Origin: Persicobacter psychrovividus
Lineage (GTDB): Bacteria > Bacteroidota > Bacteroidia > Cytophagales > Cyclobacteriaceae
DNA length: 64,000 nucleotides
Reading direction: 5' to 3'
Assembly (NCBI RefSeq): GCF_036492425.1
Contig: NZ_AP025292.1
Span: 806,001-870,000, forward strand
Position 1 is the stretch's first letter; each line of letters begins with the position of its first letter. Below are positions 43,234-52,573 of this stretch, piece after piece. The translations under genes were made by a program, and so were the position numbers. Under the pieces are notes generated by a model, which saw only the letters and a program-made list of their open reading frames with translations, was not told the DNA's origin and made no database searches.

Positions 43234-44325
43234 ATGAAACACCTCCTGACGCTCTACGTTATACTTGGCTTTGTGCTCTTCGTATTTTTGGCGTGGATGT
43301 TTTCGGACATCTTTGTTTATATCACATTGGCGCTGATTGTTTCTACCTTCCTGAGCCCACTGGTGAATTACTTCTCCCGCAAGCGTGCTTCTGGCTGGCA
43401 TTTTTCAAGAATTGGCGCCATCATTTTGGCCTTTCTTATCTTCTCTGCCGTCATCACCTTCTTTGTGCTGCTCTTTGTTCCTTTAATTTCGGAACAGATA
43501 ACGGTACTGAAAAGTCTGAACATTGATAAGATGATAGATCTCGCCCTGGAACCCGTCGGGATGTTCGAACATTTCCTCAGGGCCAATGGGCTCACACAAA
43601 AACCAAGTGGTTTCCTGGAGACCTCCATCGGTAATGGCATTGAAGAGCTTTTGGCGAATATTGAGGTTTCTACCCTGTTGAATAATGTCATTTCTGTTAC
43701 GGGAAACTTATTGGTAGGGGTGCTGGCGGTATTTTTCATCTCGTTTTTCTTCCTACTCGAGAATGGTTATCTTCGGAGAAAATTTATCGGTTTTGTCCCC
43801 AATAAGTATTTTGAGTTATTTGTTTCTACTTTTCAGAAGGCGGAAAAACTGCTGACCAACTATTTGCTCGGGCTTCAGTTGCAGATGTTTAGTATTTTTG
43901 GACTTGCAGCGGTGGGGCTCACGATTGTTGATATCCGTTATGCGGCCACTATCGCACTCTTCGCGGCCATTGCCAACCTGATTCCCTACCTTGGGCCAAT
44001 GCTTGGTGCCATATTTGGGGTGATCGTCGGGATGTCCACCAGCGTAGATTTATTCACTTATCACGACTATTTGATCATGATGCTGAAAATCGCTGCCGTC
44101 TTCGGAATGGTTCAATTAATTGATAATTTGGTGTTACAGCCAGTTATTTTTTCAAAAAGTATAAAAGCGCATCCTCTTGAAATATTTATTATTATCTTTG
44201 CAGGTGCAAATTTATTGGGTGTTGTGGGCATGGTTTTCGCAATACCTGCATATACGATACTTCGGGTAACCTTTGTCGAGCTACGCGAGAGTTATACGCA
44301 GTATCATATTTTTAATAAGAATTAG
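43234..44325 (+). CDS. AI-2E family transporter (TqsA/PerM-like permease)
   Basis: 363-residue integral membrane protein with about eight helices, grouped as two at the N terminus (VILGFVLFVFLAW, LALIVSTFLSP), one before a soluble loop, and a C-terminal bundle. Family hallmarks are the loop before FFISFFFLLENG, then AIANLIPYLGPMLGAIFGV and IDNLVLQPVIFSKSIKAHPLEIFIIIFAGANLLGVVGMVFAIP. Members export AI-2 or exchange Na+/H+ or other solutes; the substrate is not predictable. A frame at 43161-43526 is its shadow. Confidence 0.92.
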   Translation: MKHLLTLYVILGFVLFVFLAWMFSDIFVYITLALIVSTFLSPLVNYFSRKRASGWHFSRIGAIILAFLIFSAVITFFVLLFVPLISEQITVLKSLNIDKMIDLALEPVGMFEHFLRANGLTQKPSGFLETSIGNGIEELLANIEVSTLLNNVISVTGNLLVGVLAVFFISFFFLLENGYLRRKFIGFVPNKYFELFVSTFQKAEKLLTNYLLGLQLQMFSIFGLAAVGLTIVDIRYAATIALFAAIANLIPYLGPMLGAIFGVIVGMSTSVDLFTYHDYLIMMLKIAAVFGMVQLIDNLVLQPVIFSKSIKAHPLEIFIIIFAGANLLGVVGMVFAIPAYTILRVTFVELRESYTQYHIFNKN

Positions 44326-44348
44326 TATAATAATATTATAAATCTCAT

Positions 44349-45446
44349 ATGGCACTTCAATGTGGTATCGTAGGTTTGCCTAATGTGGGTAAATCAACAC
44401 TTTTTAATGCTTTGGCAAACAATAAAGCTGAGGCAGCAAACTTTCCTTTTTGTACAATTGAGCCAAACGTAGGGGTGATTTCTGTTCCAGATCCTCGTTT
44501 GGGTGAGTTGGAGGCTTTGGTGAATCCACAGCGTGTAATGCCAACATCAATGGAATTTGTTGATATTGCGGGCTTGGTAAAAGGCGCAAGTAGAGGCGAA
44601 GGACTGGGAAACAAATTCTTGGCAAACATCAGAGAGGTAGACGCGATTGCCCATGTGGTGCGTTGTTTTGAAGATGAAAATATCGTTCACGTTGACGGTC
44701 GTGTTGATCCGATGGCGGATAAAGGGGTGATTGATGCTGAACTTCAGCTGAAAGACCTGGAATCTATCGAGAAGCGCATGCAGCGTTTGGTGAAAATTGC
44801 CAAAACAGGTGATGCGGCAGCTAAAAAAGAGTTGGCAGTATTGGAAAAATATACGTCAGCACTGGAGAATGGTGAAAATGCACGCTCTGTAGAGGTGGCA
44901 CCTGAGGAACTCGAATTTGTGGAACACCTGAATTTATTGACGATCAAGCCTGTAATTTATGTGGCAAACGTTGATGAGGACAGCATTCATACAGGAAACA
45001 AATTTGTAGATCAGTTACGTGAAGGCGTAAAGGATGAAAATGCAATGGTGGTTGTGGTTTCTGCAGCTATCGAATCGCAAATTGCGGAAATTGAAGATCT
45101 TGAAGAGCGTGACCTTTTCCTTGAAGAATACGGATTGAAAGAATCTGGTTTGGCAAGATTGATTCGCGCTGCTTATGAGCTTTTGAACCTGATTACCTAC
45201 TTTACAGCAGGAGTGCAGGAAGTTCGTGCATGGACGATCGAAAAAGGATGGAAAGCACCACAGGCTGCTGGGGTGATTCATACTGATTTTGAAAGAGGTT
45301 TTATCAAGGCTGAAGTGATTAAGTTGGAGGATTACAAGAACTTCAAGACTGAAGCGGGCTGCCGAGAAAATGGTAAAATTGCAATAGAAGGAAAAGAGTA
45401 TGTCGTGAAAGATGGCGACATTATGCATTTCCGATTTAATGTTTAA
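44349..45446 (+). CDS. ychF: Redox-regulated ATPase YchF
   Basis: Obg-family P-loop protein that prefers ATP and binds ribosomes; acts in translation and oxidative-stress response. G1 is [15 protein letters not shown]3 [20 protein letters not shown], the NxxE-type G4 replacement is YVANVDED, and a TGS-like C-terminal domain holds [37 protein letters not shown]. Length 365 is standard. It starts 23 bases after the permease gene, so the two may be co-transcribed. Confidence 0.97.
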   Translation: MALQCGIVGLPNVGKSTLFNALANNKAEAANFPFCTIEPNVGVISVPDPRLGELEALVNPQRVMPTSMEFVDIAGLVKGASRGEGLGNKFLANIREVDAIAHVVRCFEDENIVHVDGRVDPMADKGVIDAELQLKDLESIEKRMQRLVKIAKTGDAAAKKELAVLEKYTSALENGENARSVEVAPEELEFVEHLNLLTIKPVIYVANVDEDSIHTGNKFVDQLREGVKDENAMVVVVSAAIESQIAEIEDLEERDLFLEEYGLKESGLARLIRAAYELLNLITYFTAGVQEVRAWTIEKGWKAPQAAGVIHTDFERGFIKAEVIKLEDYKNFKTEAGCRENGKIAIEGKEYVVKDGDIMHFRFNV

Positions 45447-45483
45447 TTAATGAAATGAGCAATATTGCTCAGGAGTTGAAATA

Positions 45484-45517
45484 AAAAGGAGAGAATGCAT
45501 TTTCTCCTTTTCATTTG
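45484..45517 (+). terminator. Terminator of ychF
   Basis: AAAAGGAGAGAA / TTTTCTCCTTTT form a 12-bp stem (one G-T) around TGCA; the T run is short. Confidence 0.65.
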
Positions 45518-45739
45518 TATTTATCGGGTCTTAAATCTACTTGGTGACTAAGGAATATAATCCTATTCTATTGACTTTTACAAAGGAATTAGCTTAAATT
45601 AGAATATTATTTAATGTTTCCTTGAAACCTTAGTGCAAGGCCATAGTTACAACGTAAGTAGGGATTTTGATATAGGCATAATCCTTGCTTTACCTGTAAA
45701 GTTTTTTACAATTTTTTTCAACTGAAAAATTCAGAAGGC

Positions 45740-46531
45740 TTGAGAATTCGTATCGTATTTATTTTGAAGAATAAAGGGGCAAATGTTCCCTTTCATCATC
45801 AGTTCCTTTTAGCGCAATTAGTGAAAGGAATTGTTATTAGAGGAGGAAATGAGAAGTACCGTGATTTTAATCATTACAACTTTTCTGGGCTGAAAGGTCA
45901 GACAAAGATCAGTCGTAATGGATTGCACTTCTTTTCCAGCCGTGTTACACTGGTGTTTTCCAGCACGGACCAAGAGTTCATTAACTACTTCCTGACGGAG
46001 CTGTTCAAATTCCCAACCGTAGAGGTCGGTAACTTGATGTTGATTCCTGAAGCTGTAGAACGTGAAGAAACACCTGCTTTAACTGAGGAGACCAAATTCA
46101 TTTGTATCTCTCCATTGGTGTTGATCGTTCCTGGTTTTAATGACTCCCATGGCAAACGTTTTATCAGTCCTGAAACGGAAGATTTTTCTGATATGCTCTA
46201 TGAGTCCACAATGGGCCGTTTAGCAGATTATGGACAATATTCTACAGAGGAGTTGGCGAAGTTCACCAAATTTCAATTGGTGCCTGATGCAAACTACTTA
46301 CGGAAGATTAAAGAAACGCAAAAGAAATTTGCGCGTATTTATCCCGTTTATGATCAGGATGTAAAATATGAAGTGCGCGGATATACTTTCCCATTCACAC
46401 TTTATGCTGCCAAAGAGGTACAAGAGTTCGTATTCCACAGTGGATTGGGCGCTTTTACACACAAAGGGTTAGGGATGTTGGATATTGCCAATACCGACCT
46501 TACAAACCGTACTGTTCGTTACGAATGGTAA
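45740..46531 (+). CDS. cas6: Cas6-like CRISPR-associated endoribonuclease, orphan
   Basis: 263-residue protein with the double-RRM architecture of Cas6, which cuts CRISPR repeat RNA. Matches in order: N-terminal strand MRIRIVFILK; NHYNFSGLKGQTKISRNGLHFFSSRVTLVFSS, equivalent to the family FTFSxL...fsS...l.iSS region; FICISPLVLIV; FSDMLYESTMGRLADYG; and a Gly-rich loop SGLGAFTHKGLGMLDI (234-247). Candidate catalytic residues Tyr40, His45 and Lys52 are present at plausible places (inference). Start is TTG 45740; no ATG lies upstream in frame near it. No other cas gene or repeat array is within 45 kb on the left or 17 kb on the right. Flanked by housekeeping genes. Confidence 0.82.
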   Translation: MRIRIVFILKNKGANVPFHHQFLLAQLVKGIVIRGGNEKYRDFNHYNFSGLKGQTKISRNGLHFFSSRVTLVFSSTDQEFINYFLTELFKFPTVEVGNLMLIPEAVEREETPALTEETKFICISPLVLIVPGFNDSHGKRFISPETEDFSDMLYESTMGRLADYGQYSTEELAKFTKFQLVPDANYLRKIKETQKKFARIYPVYDQDVKYEVRGYTFPFTLYAAKEVQEFVFHSGLGAFTHKGLGMLDIANTDLTNRTVRYEW

Positions 46532-46554
46532 AACACACTTAACAAATTACCGTC

Positions 46555-46603
46555 TTTCCGCTTTTTGGTTATAGTCCATTCCATAACCATAATAAAGCGG
46601 AAA
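46555..46603. terminator. Bidirectional terminator between cas6 and the plug gene
   Basis: TTTCCGCTTT-TTGGTTAT pairs with ATAACCA-TAATAAAGCGGAAA around a 9-base loop, with a small internal bulge; A/T-rich on both sides. Confidence 0.6.
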
Positions 46604-46623
46604 AACGATGTTTGCAATGGCAA

Positions 46624-47901
46624 TTATTGTTGTTGCGTATTGAATGCCCGATATCCAATCACCTGATCAGCACGGTCTGTCGGCCCTCGATAGTAAACGA
46701 TAATATCATAATCGTTCTCCGTGTCAAAGAAGCTACCTTCAACATCCCACCATTGATGACCACCGCCTAATACAACATACTGATAGTTGTAAAAACCCTG
46801 TTTCAGTAAAGTTGTACAAGTATAGATTCCCGATTGCGGATCTTTCTTCATTCTTAGTTCGGGTTGCAATTCCCAGTTGCTAAATGCCCCGATGACAAAG
46901 ATCTTCCCCTGATCAAAATTGGGTGCTTCCAGCGAGAAGGTTGTTTTCATATAGTCACTTCCTGCAAGGTCTTGCTCCAAGCCGACATTCTCCAAGAAGA
47001 ACTGGCCGTTTTGGTCTTTATAGCCCACATAAGGCTCCCCCTGACGACTCCTGTCGGTATTTAACCAGGCATAATTCATATAATCATCTCGACGAATTTT
47101 GGCGACATTACGCCCAGTGTAAGAAACAGATCTCAAGTCGATAAATCGGTATTCGTTACCACCAAGAAAATTATTTTCACCATTAAAGAAATTGTATTCC
47201 ACCTGCCCGAGGTCATGCCTAACATTGGTGGGCTTGAGGTTGAAAATGGCATTGTCCCATCGGTGGTTTTGTCTTAATACCACTTTCAGGTCCGTGAATG
47301 CATTGCTTATCGTGTAAGAACCATAATTTATCTGGAAATTGATCTGCTGTTTAATGTCGCGATCCATCACTAAATCTGATCGGCTCAGTTTGGCATCGAT
47401 GCCTGCAATGTTTCTGTAAACCACAAATCGGGCCGTCAGAATCAAATCCTCAGGGTCACTTTCTTTATAAACCACCACAACGTAATTTCCTGACATTTTC
47501 ACCCTCGGGATTTGAAGCTGATATTTCACGAAATCCACACGCGTATTTTCCGAGAACTCATAATCATTAATGTTGAACTCATTATAATTATCGAGGTACT
47601 CCATATTGGCCAAATTCGAGGGCTTCCAATCGTAATTACAGTGAATAAGCTTTGCGCGATATTCCTGATAATCTTCGGCAAGGTCGTCAAATTCTAAAAT
47701 CAGCTGTTGGCCGTTAAGAGGCACCACAGGGGCGATCATCATCTGAACGGGGTCAGTAGTTTTGGGAAATAGCTTTACCGCTTTAATATTGCTTTGATAA
47801 ATGTGATCTCGGTAGAGCATCTTGGTCTTTTTGGCGAAACTGACGGAAGTTGTAAAGACCATCAGCGCAAGACCTAAAATAAAGGGAATTGGGCGTAACA
47901 T
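46624..47901 (-). CDS. DUF5103 protein, T9SS plug
   Basis: Matches the DUF5103 family, which includes the Plug protein that closes the SprA translocon pore of the type IX secretion system on its periplasmic side. A signal peptide (to about TSVSFAKK) is followed by the family start YRDHIYQSNIKAVKLFPKTTDPVQMMIAPVVPL, the segment LIHCNYDWKPSNLANMEYLDNYNEFNINDYEFSENTRV, and a C-terminal strand-rich part with FVIGAFSNWELQPELRM, which resembles an early-set/CBM48-like domain. It is 11 kb from the T9SS type B adhesin and 3 kb from a type A cargo gene. Single-gene unit. Confidence 0.9.
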   Translation of the reverse strand: MLRPIPFILGLALMVFTTSVSFAKKTKMLYRDHIYQSNIKAVKLFPKTTDPVQMMIAPVVPLNGQQLILEFDDLAEDYQEYRAKLIHCNYDWKPSNLANMEYLDNYNEFNINDYEFSENTRVDFVKYQLQIPRVKMSGNYVVVVYKESDPEDLILTARFVVYRNIAGIDAKLSRSDLVMDRDIKQQINFQINYGSYTISNAFTDLKVVLRQNHRWDNAIFNLKPTNVRHDLGQVEYNFFNGENNFLGGNEYRFIDLRSVSYTGRNVAKIRRDDYMNYAWLNTDRSRQGEPYVGYKDQNGQFFLENVGLEQDLAGSDYMKTTFSLEAPNFDQGKIFVIGAFSNWELQPELRMKKDPQSGIYTCTTLLKQGFYNYQYVVLGGGHQWWDVEGSFFDTENDYDIIVYYRGPTDRADQVIGYRAFNTQQQ

Positions 47902-47948
47902 GTTGTTGAATTAAACTTGTAATCTTTGAATATAGTAAGCTTTGGTCA

Positions 47949-47993
47949 AAAGAAAAAAGCCCAATGAAGGCAAGGAGCGATCATTGGGCTTTT
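47949..47993 (-). terminator. Terminator of the ABC-F gene
   Basis: AAAAGCCCAATGA / TCATTGGGCTTTT perfect 13-bp stem; on the minus strand it leads into TTCTTTT. Confidence 0.8.
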
Positions 47994-48012
47994 GTGTGGT
48001 CAGGAAGTTCTT

Positions 48013-49953
48013 TTAGAGTTTTTCCTCGAGGTCTGATACGGCCGTGGCATACTGTTCCCATAGCTCGTTGGCTTTGTTCAAATCCGCTTTCACCGTTTCC
48101 AGTGCCTGAGTAACTTCCACCACTTTTTGGGCATCATTATATAAAGCGGGATCGCCCAATTGCATTTCTATTTCTTCTTTTTTCTCCTCCAGGTTCATGC
48201 ATTTCTGCTCCACCTTTTCGAGTTCTTTTTGTGCTTTGCGTAATTCTCGCTGAATATTCTTGCGCTCCGATTGGGAGTACTCCTGTTTTTTACTCACCAC
48301 CGTTTCCTGAACCGCTTCAGTGGACAAGGAAGCATTATCCGTTTGTTCGGCCTGCTGTTTTTCTACCCAATGGTTGTATTCGGCAAGGGTACCAGGATAT
48401 TCTTTAATCTGTCCTTCTTCGATGTACCAAATCTTGTTGGCAACCTGTTCGATGAAGTTCCTGTCGTGAGATACAAGCAACAACGAGCCTTCATAATTCT
48501 GAAGTGCCTGTGCCAGTACATTCACCGACTGAATGTCGAGGTGGTTGGTAGGCTCATCGAGCAAAAGAAAGTTGGCTTCAGAAATCAGTACTTTCGCCAG
48601 CGCAACCCGTGATTTTTCTCCCCCAGAGAGGACTTTAATATTTTTGAAAACATCATCACCATTAAAAAGGAAAGCACCGAGCAGACTTCTGAGTTCCGTT
48701 TCTGTTAAGGAAGTTCCCGTTTGCTTGAGCTCTTCAATCAGGTCGTTTTCCAGGGTCAACGACTCCAATTGGTGCTGAGCAAAGAATGACGGTATGGTGT
48801 TGTGCCCAAGGCTTGCGGCTCCCTGTTGAATTGGTTCAGTGCCCATTAAAATACGCAACAGGGTCGATTTTCCTTTGCCATTGGCACCCACCAAAGCAAT
48901 TTTGTCCCCTTTTTCAACGGTTCCCGAAGCCGCCTTCAGAATCTCCAACTCAGGAGAATAGGCCTTGTCCACCTTATCGAAAGTCGCTACAAAACGACCT
49001 GAAGGTTGGTTGAAGGTAAAGCGCATATTCACTTTGGCCTTTTCTTCCTGCACCTCATCGACCATTTCCATACGCTCAAGTTCTTTTACCCTTGATTGTA
49101 CCTGTCGAGCTTTGGTTGCTTTGGAGCGGAATCGTTCAATGAACCGTTCCGTTTCTTTTATTTTTTGTTGCTGATTTTCATAAGCATTACGTTGAATCTC
49201 CGTTCGGGCAACCTTTTCCTTTTTATAGAAATCATAATTACCAGGATAGAGGTTCAGCTTTCCTTGGGAAACTTCCACCGTAATATCGGTGCAGTTATTA
49301 AGGAATTGCTGATCGTGAGAAACGACAATCACCGCGCCATCATAGGATTTAAGGTAATTTTCCACCCATTGAATGGAAGGTAAATCCAGGTGGTTGGTAG
49401 GCTCATCGAGCATCAGTAGGGAAGGTTTTTCCAGGAGTAATTTGGCCAGCATTACCCGCATACGCCATCCCCCCGAAAACTGACTCAATGGCTTGGTCAG
49501 TTCAAAAGTTTTGAAGCCAATCCCTTCAAGAATTTCCTCCGCTTTAGATTTCAGGCTGTAACCCCCAAGCGTTTCGAAGCGCTCCTGCATGCTTGCGAGT
49601 TGCTCGACCATCTCTTCCTTATAGTCGGTTTCCATCTTCTGAATCAGCGCTTCCATATCTGCCTGTAATTTGAGCGCCTCCTCAAAAGCACTCATGGCGA
49701 TATTCAAAATACTGTCATCAGACTGAAAGGATAACAAATCCTGATTCAGGTAGCCTAAAGTAGTTTCTTTGCTTTTGGTAATATCACCTTCATCGGGGGT
49801 GTATTCTCCAGCAATGATGCGCAAAAGGGTCGATTTTCCTGCGCCGTTGGCACCAATCAGGGCGATTTTATTTTTTGGTTTGATATGTAATGAAGCCTCA
49901 AAATAGATCGGGCGACCACTGATGTAATAGGTAAGATTATTTATTGCAAGCAT
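48013..49953 (-). CDS. ABC-F family ATP-binding protein
   Basis: Soluble twin-ATPase protein that acts on ribosomes (translation factors, sometimes antibiotic protection). Domain 1: Walker A GANGAGKST, signature FSGGWRMR, Walker B LMLDEPTNHLDLPS. A charged helical linker with PtIM-like features is near residues 235-300. Domain 2: Walker A GANGKGKST, signature LSGGEKSR, Walker B LLLDEPTNHLDIQS. The last ~90 residues form a coiled coil (QRELRKAQKELEKVEQKCMNLEEKKEEIEMQL), as in Uup/YdiF types. No membrane segments. Subgroup not assignable by eye. Confidence 0.94.
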   Translation of the reverse strand: MLAINNLTYYISGRPIYFEASLHIKPKNKIALIGANGAGKSTLLRIIAGEYTPDEGDITKSKETTLGYLNQDLLSFQSDDSILNIAMSAFEEALKLQADMEALIQKMETDYKEEMVEQLASMQERFETLGGYSLKSKAEEILEGIGFKTFELTKPLSQFSGGWRMRVMLAKLLLEKPSLLMLDEPTNHLDLPSIQWVENYLKSYDGAVIVVSHDQQFLNNCTDITVEVSQGKLNLYPGNYDFYKKEKVARTEIQRNAYENQQQKIKETERFIERFRSKATKARQVQSRVKELERMEMVDEVQEEKAKVNMRFTFNQPSGRFVATFDKVDKAYSPELEILKAASGTVEKGDKIALVGANGKGKSTLLRILMGTEPIQQGAASLGHNTIPSFFAQHQLESLTLENDLIEELKQTGTSLTETELRSLLGAFLFNGDDVFKNIKVLSGGEKSRVALAKVLISEANFLLLDEPTNHLDIQSVNVLAQALQNYEGSLLLVSHDRNFIEQVANKIWYIEEGQIKEYPGTLAEYNHWVEKQQAEQTDNASLSTEAVQETVVSKKQEYSQSERKNIQRELRKAQKELEKVEQKCMNLEEKKEEIEMQLGDPALYNDAQKVVEVTQALETVKADLNKANELWEQYATAVSDLEEKL

Positions 49954-50057
49954 GTATTTCTACTTTAAGATCTGTCTTCCTGAAATGGAATTTACAAATT
50001 TAGGACATATTGCCCGATTTTAAAGGTTTTGAACTGTTTTAGCCGAAGATTTCATAC

Positions 50058-50381
50058 CTAAGAATGACTCTTTAGGGGAATCATGCCGACAAAACGTGCT
50101 AACCAGGGGTTTTCAGTATTTAGGCTGATACTAACAGGCGGATGTTTTTGGAGGTGATTGAGGAACTCCATGAGTGCTTTGCCCGAACGCCCTTTACCTG
50201 TAAAGATCACCCTGAGGTTTGCAGTTCCTGAAATTAGTGGGCTGATGGCATGGGTGGCATAATTGTCCCACTGCAATAAGTCGCTGTTTTCTATCAGGGA
50301 ACTGGATAAGTACGGGTGGGGCTGAAAACCCACAGGAGGGGATTCCCAACAGTGAAAATGGATGAGCATTTCGTTTTTCAT
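50058..50381 (-). CDS. Unrecognised 107-residue protein coupled to the FG-GAP gene
   Basis: Start ATG overlaps the stop of the preceding gene as TAATG, a strong sign of translational coupling and of real coding. No signal peptide. The visible segment LRVIFTGKGRSGKALMEFLNHLQKHPPVSISLNTENPWLARFVGMIP looks like an alpha/beta unit. I do not recognise a family. Confidence 0.55.
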   Translation of the reverse strand: MKNEMLIHFHCWESPPVGFQPHPYLSSSLIENSDLLQWDNYATHAISPLISGTANLRVIFTGKGRSGKALMEFLNHLQKHPPVSISLNTENPWLARFVGMIPLKSHS

Positions 50382-52519
50382 TATTCAATAACGATTTTTT
50401 GGGTCCGAATTCCTTGACTGGATTTAAACTGCAGAAGCAAGATTCCCTGTTTTCTGGGGAAAGGTATTTTTTGACTTTCGTTGGCCTGTAACTTAGTTGC
50501 TACTCCTATACGCTGCCCGAGCATGTTGAATATGGCCACTTCGGAATTCAGCGAACTTTTTACAGTTAATTGTTGGCCCGCCTTCAGGGGGTTGGGATAA
50601 GCAGCCGTAGACCACGAGACGTTGGAAGAAGGTTCCGCATTTTCAAGTAATAAAATGCCACCACTTTTTTGTCCGACAAGTACATGTGGGGAGTTGGGGG
50701 TGAAAAAACCAATATTGATATGGTTTTCATCTCCTAATCTGAAACTTTTTGGAGTATCTGAGTCGGTTAGTTGCCAGGTGTTGGTGGTAAAAGTCGGCTC
50801 AGTATCCAAATCAGTAATGACCGTCAGCTGTTGTGAAAAGTCTGTTTTGAGCAGGTAGTCACCTTGTGGATCATTGACATAAAACACCGAAGGGTTGGCC
50901 TGTGTGTAATTATCTTCGATGGATAGATAGCGATCCGTGATCAGTGAAAAGTCGATGCGGTAATCGGAAATTTCAGGCGCCCACAGTTCCAGTCGACCTT
51001 CTTTTCTGGCCATAATAGCAAAAGTTTTTCCTTCTTTGCTGAAAAAATGAATTTGGTCGTGAAACCGAAGCTGCGTAAAGCTGCTCAGGTTATTGCTCAT
51101 GGGCTGAAATGCGGTAAAACCATTTTCGGTAGCCAGGGCGACATACAGGGTTCTGAACCGTAAATCTGGATTGGCCATGCTTAAAAGAATGTCAGCTTTT
51201 CCGTCTTGGTTGAGGTCAAAAGATTGCAACTTTGGAAAGGCACCATCAAGCTGATCGGTATTCAGCATTGTTGTCGGTTTTTGGGTAAGCGATGCCTGCT
51301 GATTGTTGCCATTATTTTCAAAATACTGAAGGTCAAAATAACTTTTACCGTCCACCATTTTTCCTTGCCCAGCAACGAGCAGGTCATTTTTTTGATCGTC
51401 ATTTAAATCAATGGTAATCGCTGAGGCATATGCCCCAACGTCGATCATTTCCCCTTGCAGATAATTGTTGGTTTTAAGTTGATATTCCCCATCGACAAGG
51501 TCTAATTTCCAAAGGGTGTTTTTAAAGTCTACGCCGAAGTTATCGTTTTCATTATAGTTCGATCCTACAAGTAGGGAAGGACTCGTGCGGCCTTCAGTAG
51601 CCACCGTATAGGCCACAGGGAAATACGGATAGCTCACCTGTTGATAAGGGGCTTCAAAACTCCTGAAAAGCGCATTGGCAGCCGTGCCTGTGTTTGGAAG
51701 AAAGTATAATTCTGGGCATTGCTCATGGCCTGCGAGTAGGTCCAGCAAGCCATCGTCGTTAAGATCAAGGAGGGTAAGACTTTTTCCGCCAACATGCTCA
51801 ATGCGATAGCTTGAGGCGCCGCAACCTTCATTTTCAAAGGCATAGTGCTGGCAGTCACATTCTTCAAACTCGCCCCAGGCTAAATTATCGAGCGCAAAAT
51901 TCAGTCCCATTGTTCCATCGTTTTCCATGGATCGGTTGATATGTGAACGCACAAATCCACCCATTGCAAAATTATAAACAAGGATGTCCAGATCGCCATC
52001 ACCGTCAATATCCTGAATGGCGGGAATATCGGTAGAGGAGCACTGAAGGTTTTGTTCTCGGCCAGAGGGAGCCGTGGAGGCTAATGGGTCTGCCACCAAC
52101 TGAAATTCCCATTGATCGCCCTGGCCAATATTTTCATAAACAGAAATTCCAAATTGCTGCTTGGTGAAAATGTCGGGTAGGCCATCTCCGTTATAATCCC
52201 GAAGAAGTACCCAGCCATTGAGTGCTTCTGGAAAGTCTAAAAGACACTCGGGGCAGGGAATGTACTGATCATCCTGGCACAGAAATGCCTTGGCTTGCTG
52301 GTTGTTTTTGTCGTAAATGAACAGGTCCGCTTGCTGGTCTCCATTAAAATCAAAATTACTGACCTGAGGACTGTTGAGCCCGCCAGCCCAGGGCATCTTT
52401 AAGGGGTGGTCACTGACCACAGGAATGGCGTTGCTATATTTGAAGCGTGGCTGAGCGATGCCGCTGTGAGCGATCAATAAAAAAAATATTAAGAGGATAT
52501 TGAGTAGTTTTGTGGGCAT
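50381..52519 (-). CDS. FG-GAP/VCBS repeat protein with T9SS type A sorting domain
   Basis: Secreted 712-residue surface protein. A signal peptide (to about AHSGIAQ) is followed by FG-GAP/VCBS beta-propeller repeats with calcium-loop motifs: DFNGDQQADLFIYD, DYNGDGLPDIF, DIDGDGDLDILVYN, DLNDDGLLDLLAG, DLNDDQKNDLLVAG, DLNQDGKADILLSM. The last ~75 residues are a Por-secretion (type A) C-terminal domain starting YPNPLKAGQQLTV and ending GILLLQFKSSQGIRTQKIVIE, which directs T9SS export. Cargo of the same system as the adhesin and plug. Ligand unknown. Confidence 0.92.
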   Translation of the reverse strand: MPTKLLNILLIFFLLIAHSGIAQPRFKYSNAIPVVSDHPLKMPWAGGLNSPQVSNFDFNGDQQADLFIYDKNNQQAKAFLCQDDQYIPCPECLLDFPEALNGWVLLRDYNGDGLPDIFTKQQFGISVYENIGQGDQWEFQLVADPLASTAPSGREQNLQCSSTDIPAIQDIDGDGDLDILVYNFAMGGFVRSHINRSMENDGTMGLNFALDNLAWGEFEECDCQHYAFENEGCGASSYRIEHVGGKSLTLLDLNDDGLLDLLAGHEQCPELYFLPNTGTAANALFRSFEAPYQQVSYPYFPVAYTVATEGRTSPSLLVGSNYNENDNFGVDFKNTLWKLDLVDGEYQLKTNNYLQGEMIDVGAYASAITIDLNDDQKNDLLVAGQGKMVDGKSYFDLQYFENNGNNQQASLTQKPTTMLNTDQLDGAFPKLQSFDLNQDGKADILLSMANPDLRFRTLYVALATENGFTAFQPMSNNLSSFTQLRFHDQIHFFSKEGKTFAIMARKEGRLELWAPEISDYRIDFSLITDRYLSIEDNYTQANPSVFYVNDPQGDYLLKTDFSQQLTVITDLDTEPTFTTNTWQLTDSDTPKSFRLGDENHINIGFFTPNSPHVLVGQKSGGILLLENAEPSSNVSWSTAAYPNPLKAGQQLTVKSSLNSEVAIFNMLGQRIGVATKLQANESQKIPFPRKQGILLLQFKSSQGIRTQKIVIE

Positions 52520-52573
52520 TGAGAGGCTCTTTTTTTACATTTATTTATTCAAAGTACTTGAAGACTTACGATA

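Noticed and set aside
43161..43526. 121-codon plus-strand frame overlapping the AI-2E permease
   Set aside because: It is in another frame of a well-matched membrane protein and has no features of its own.
45518..45739. CRISPR repeats upstream of the Cas6-like gene
   Set aside because: I searched by eye for repeated 25-40-base units and found none. Only a weak CCTTG/CAAGG inverted repeat and a CTTTA/TAAAG hairpin are present.
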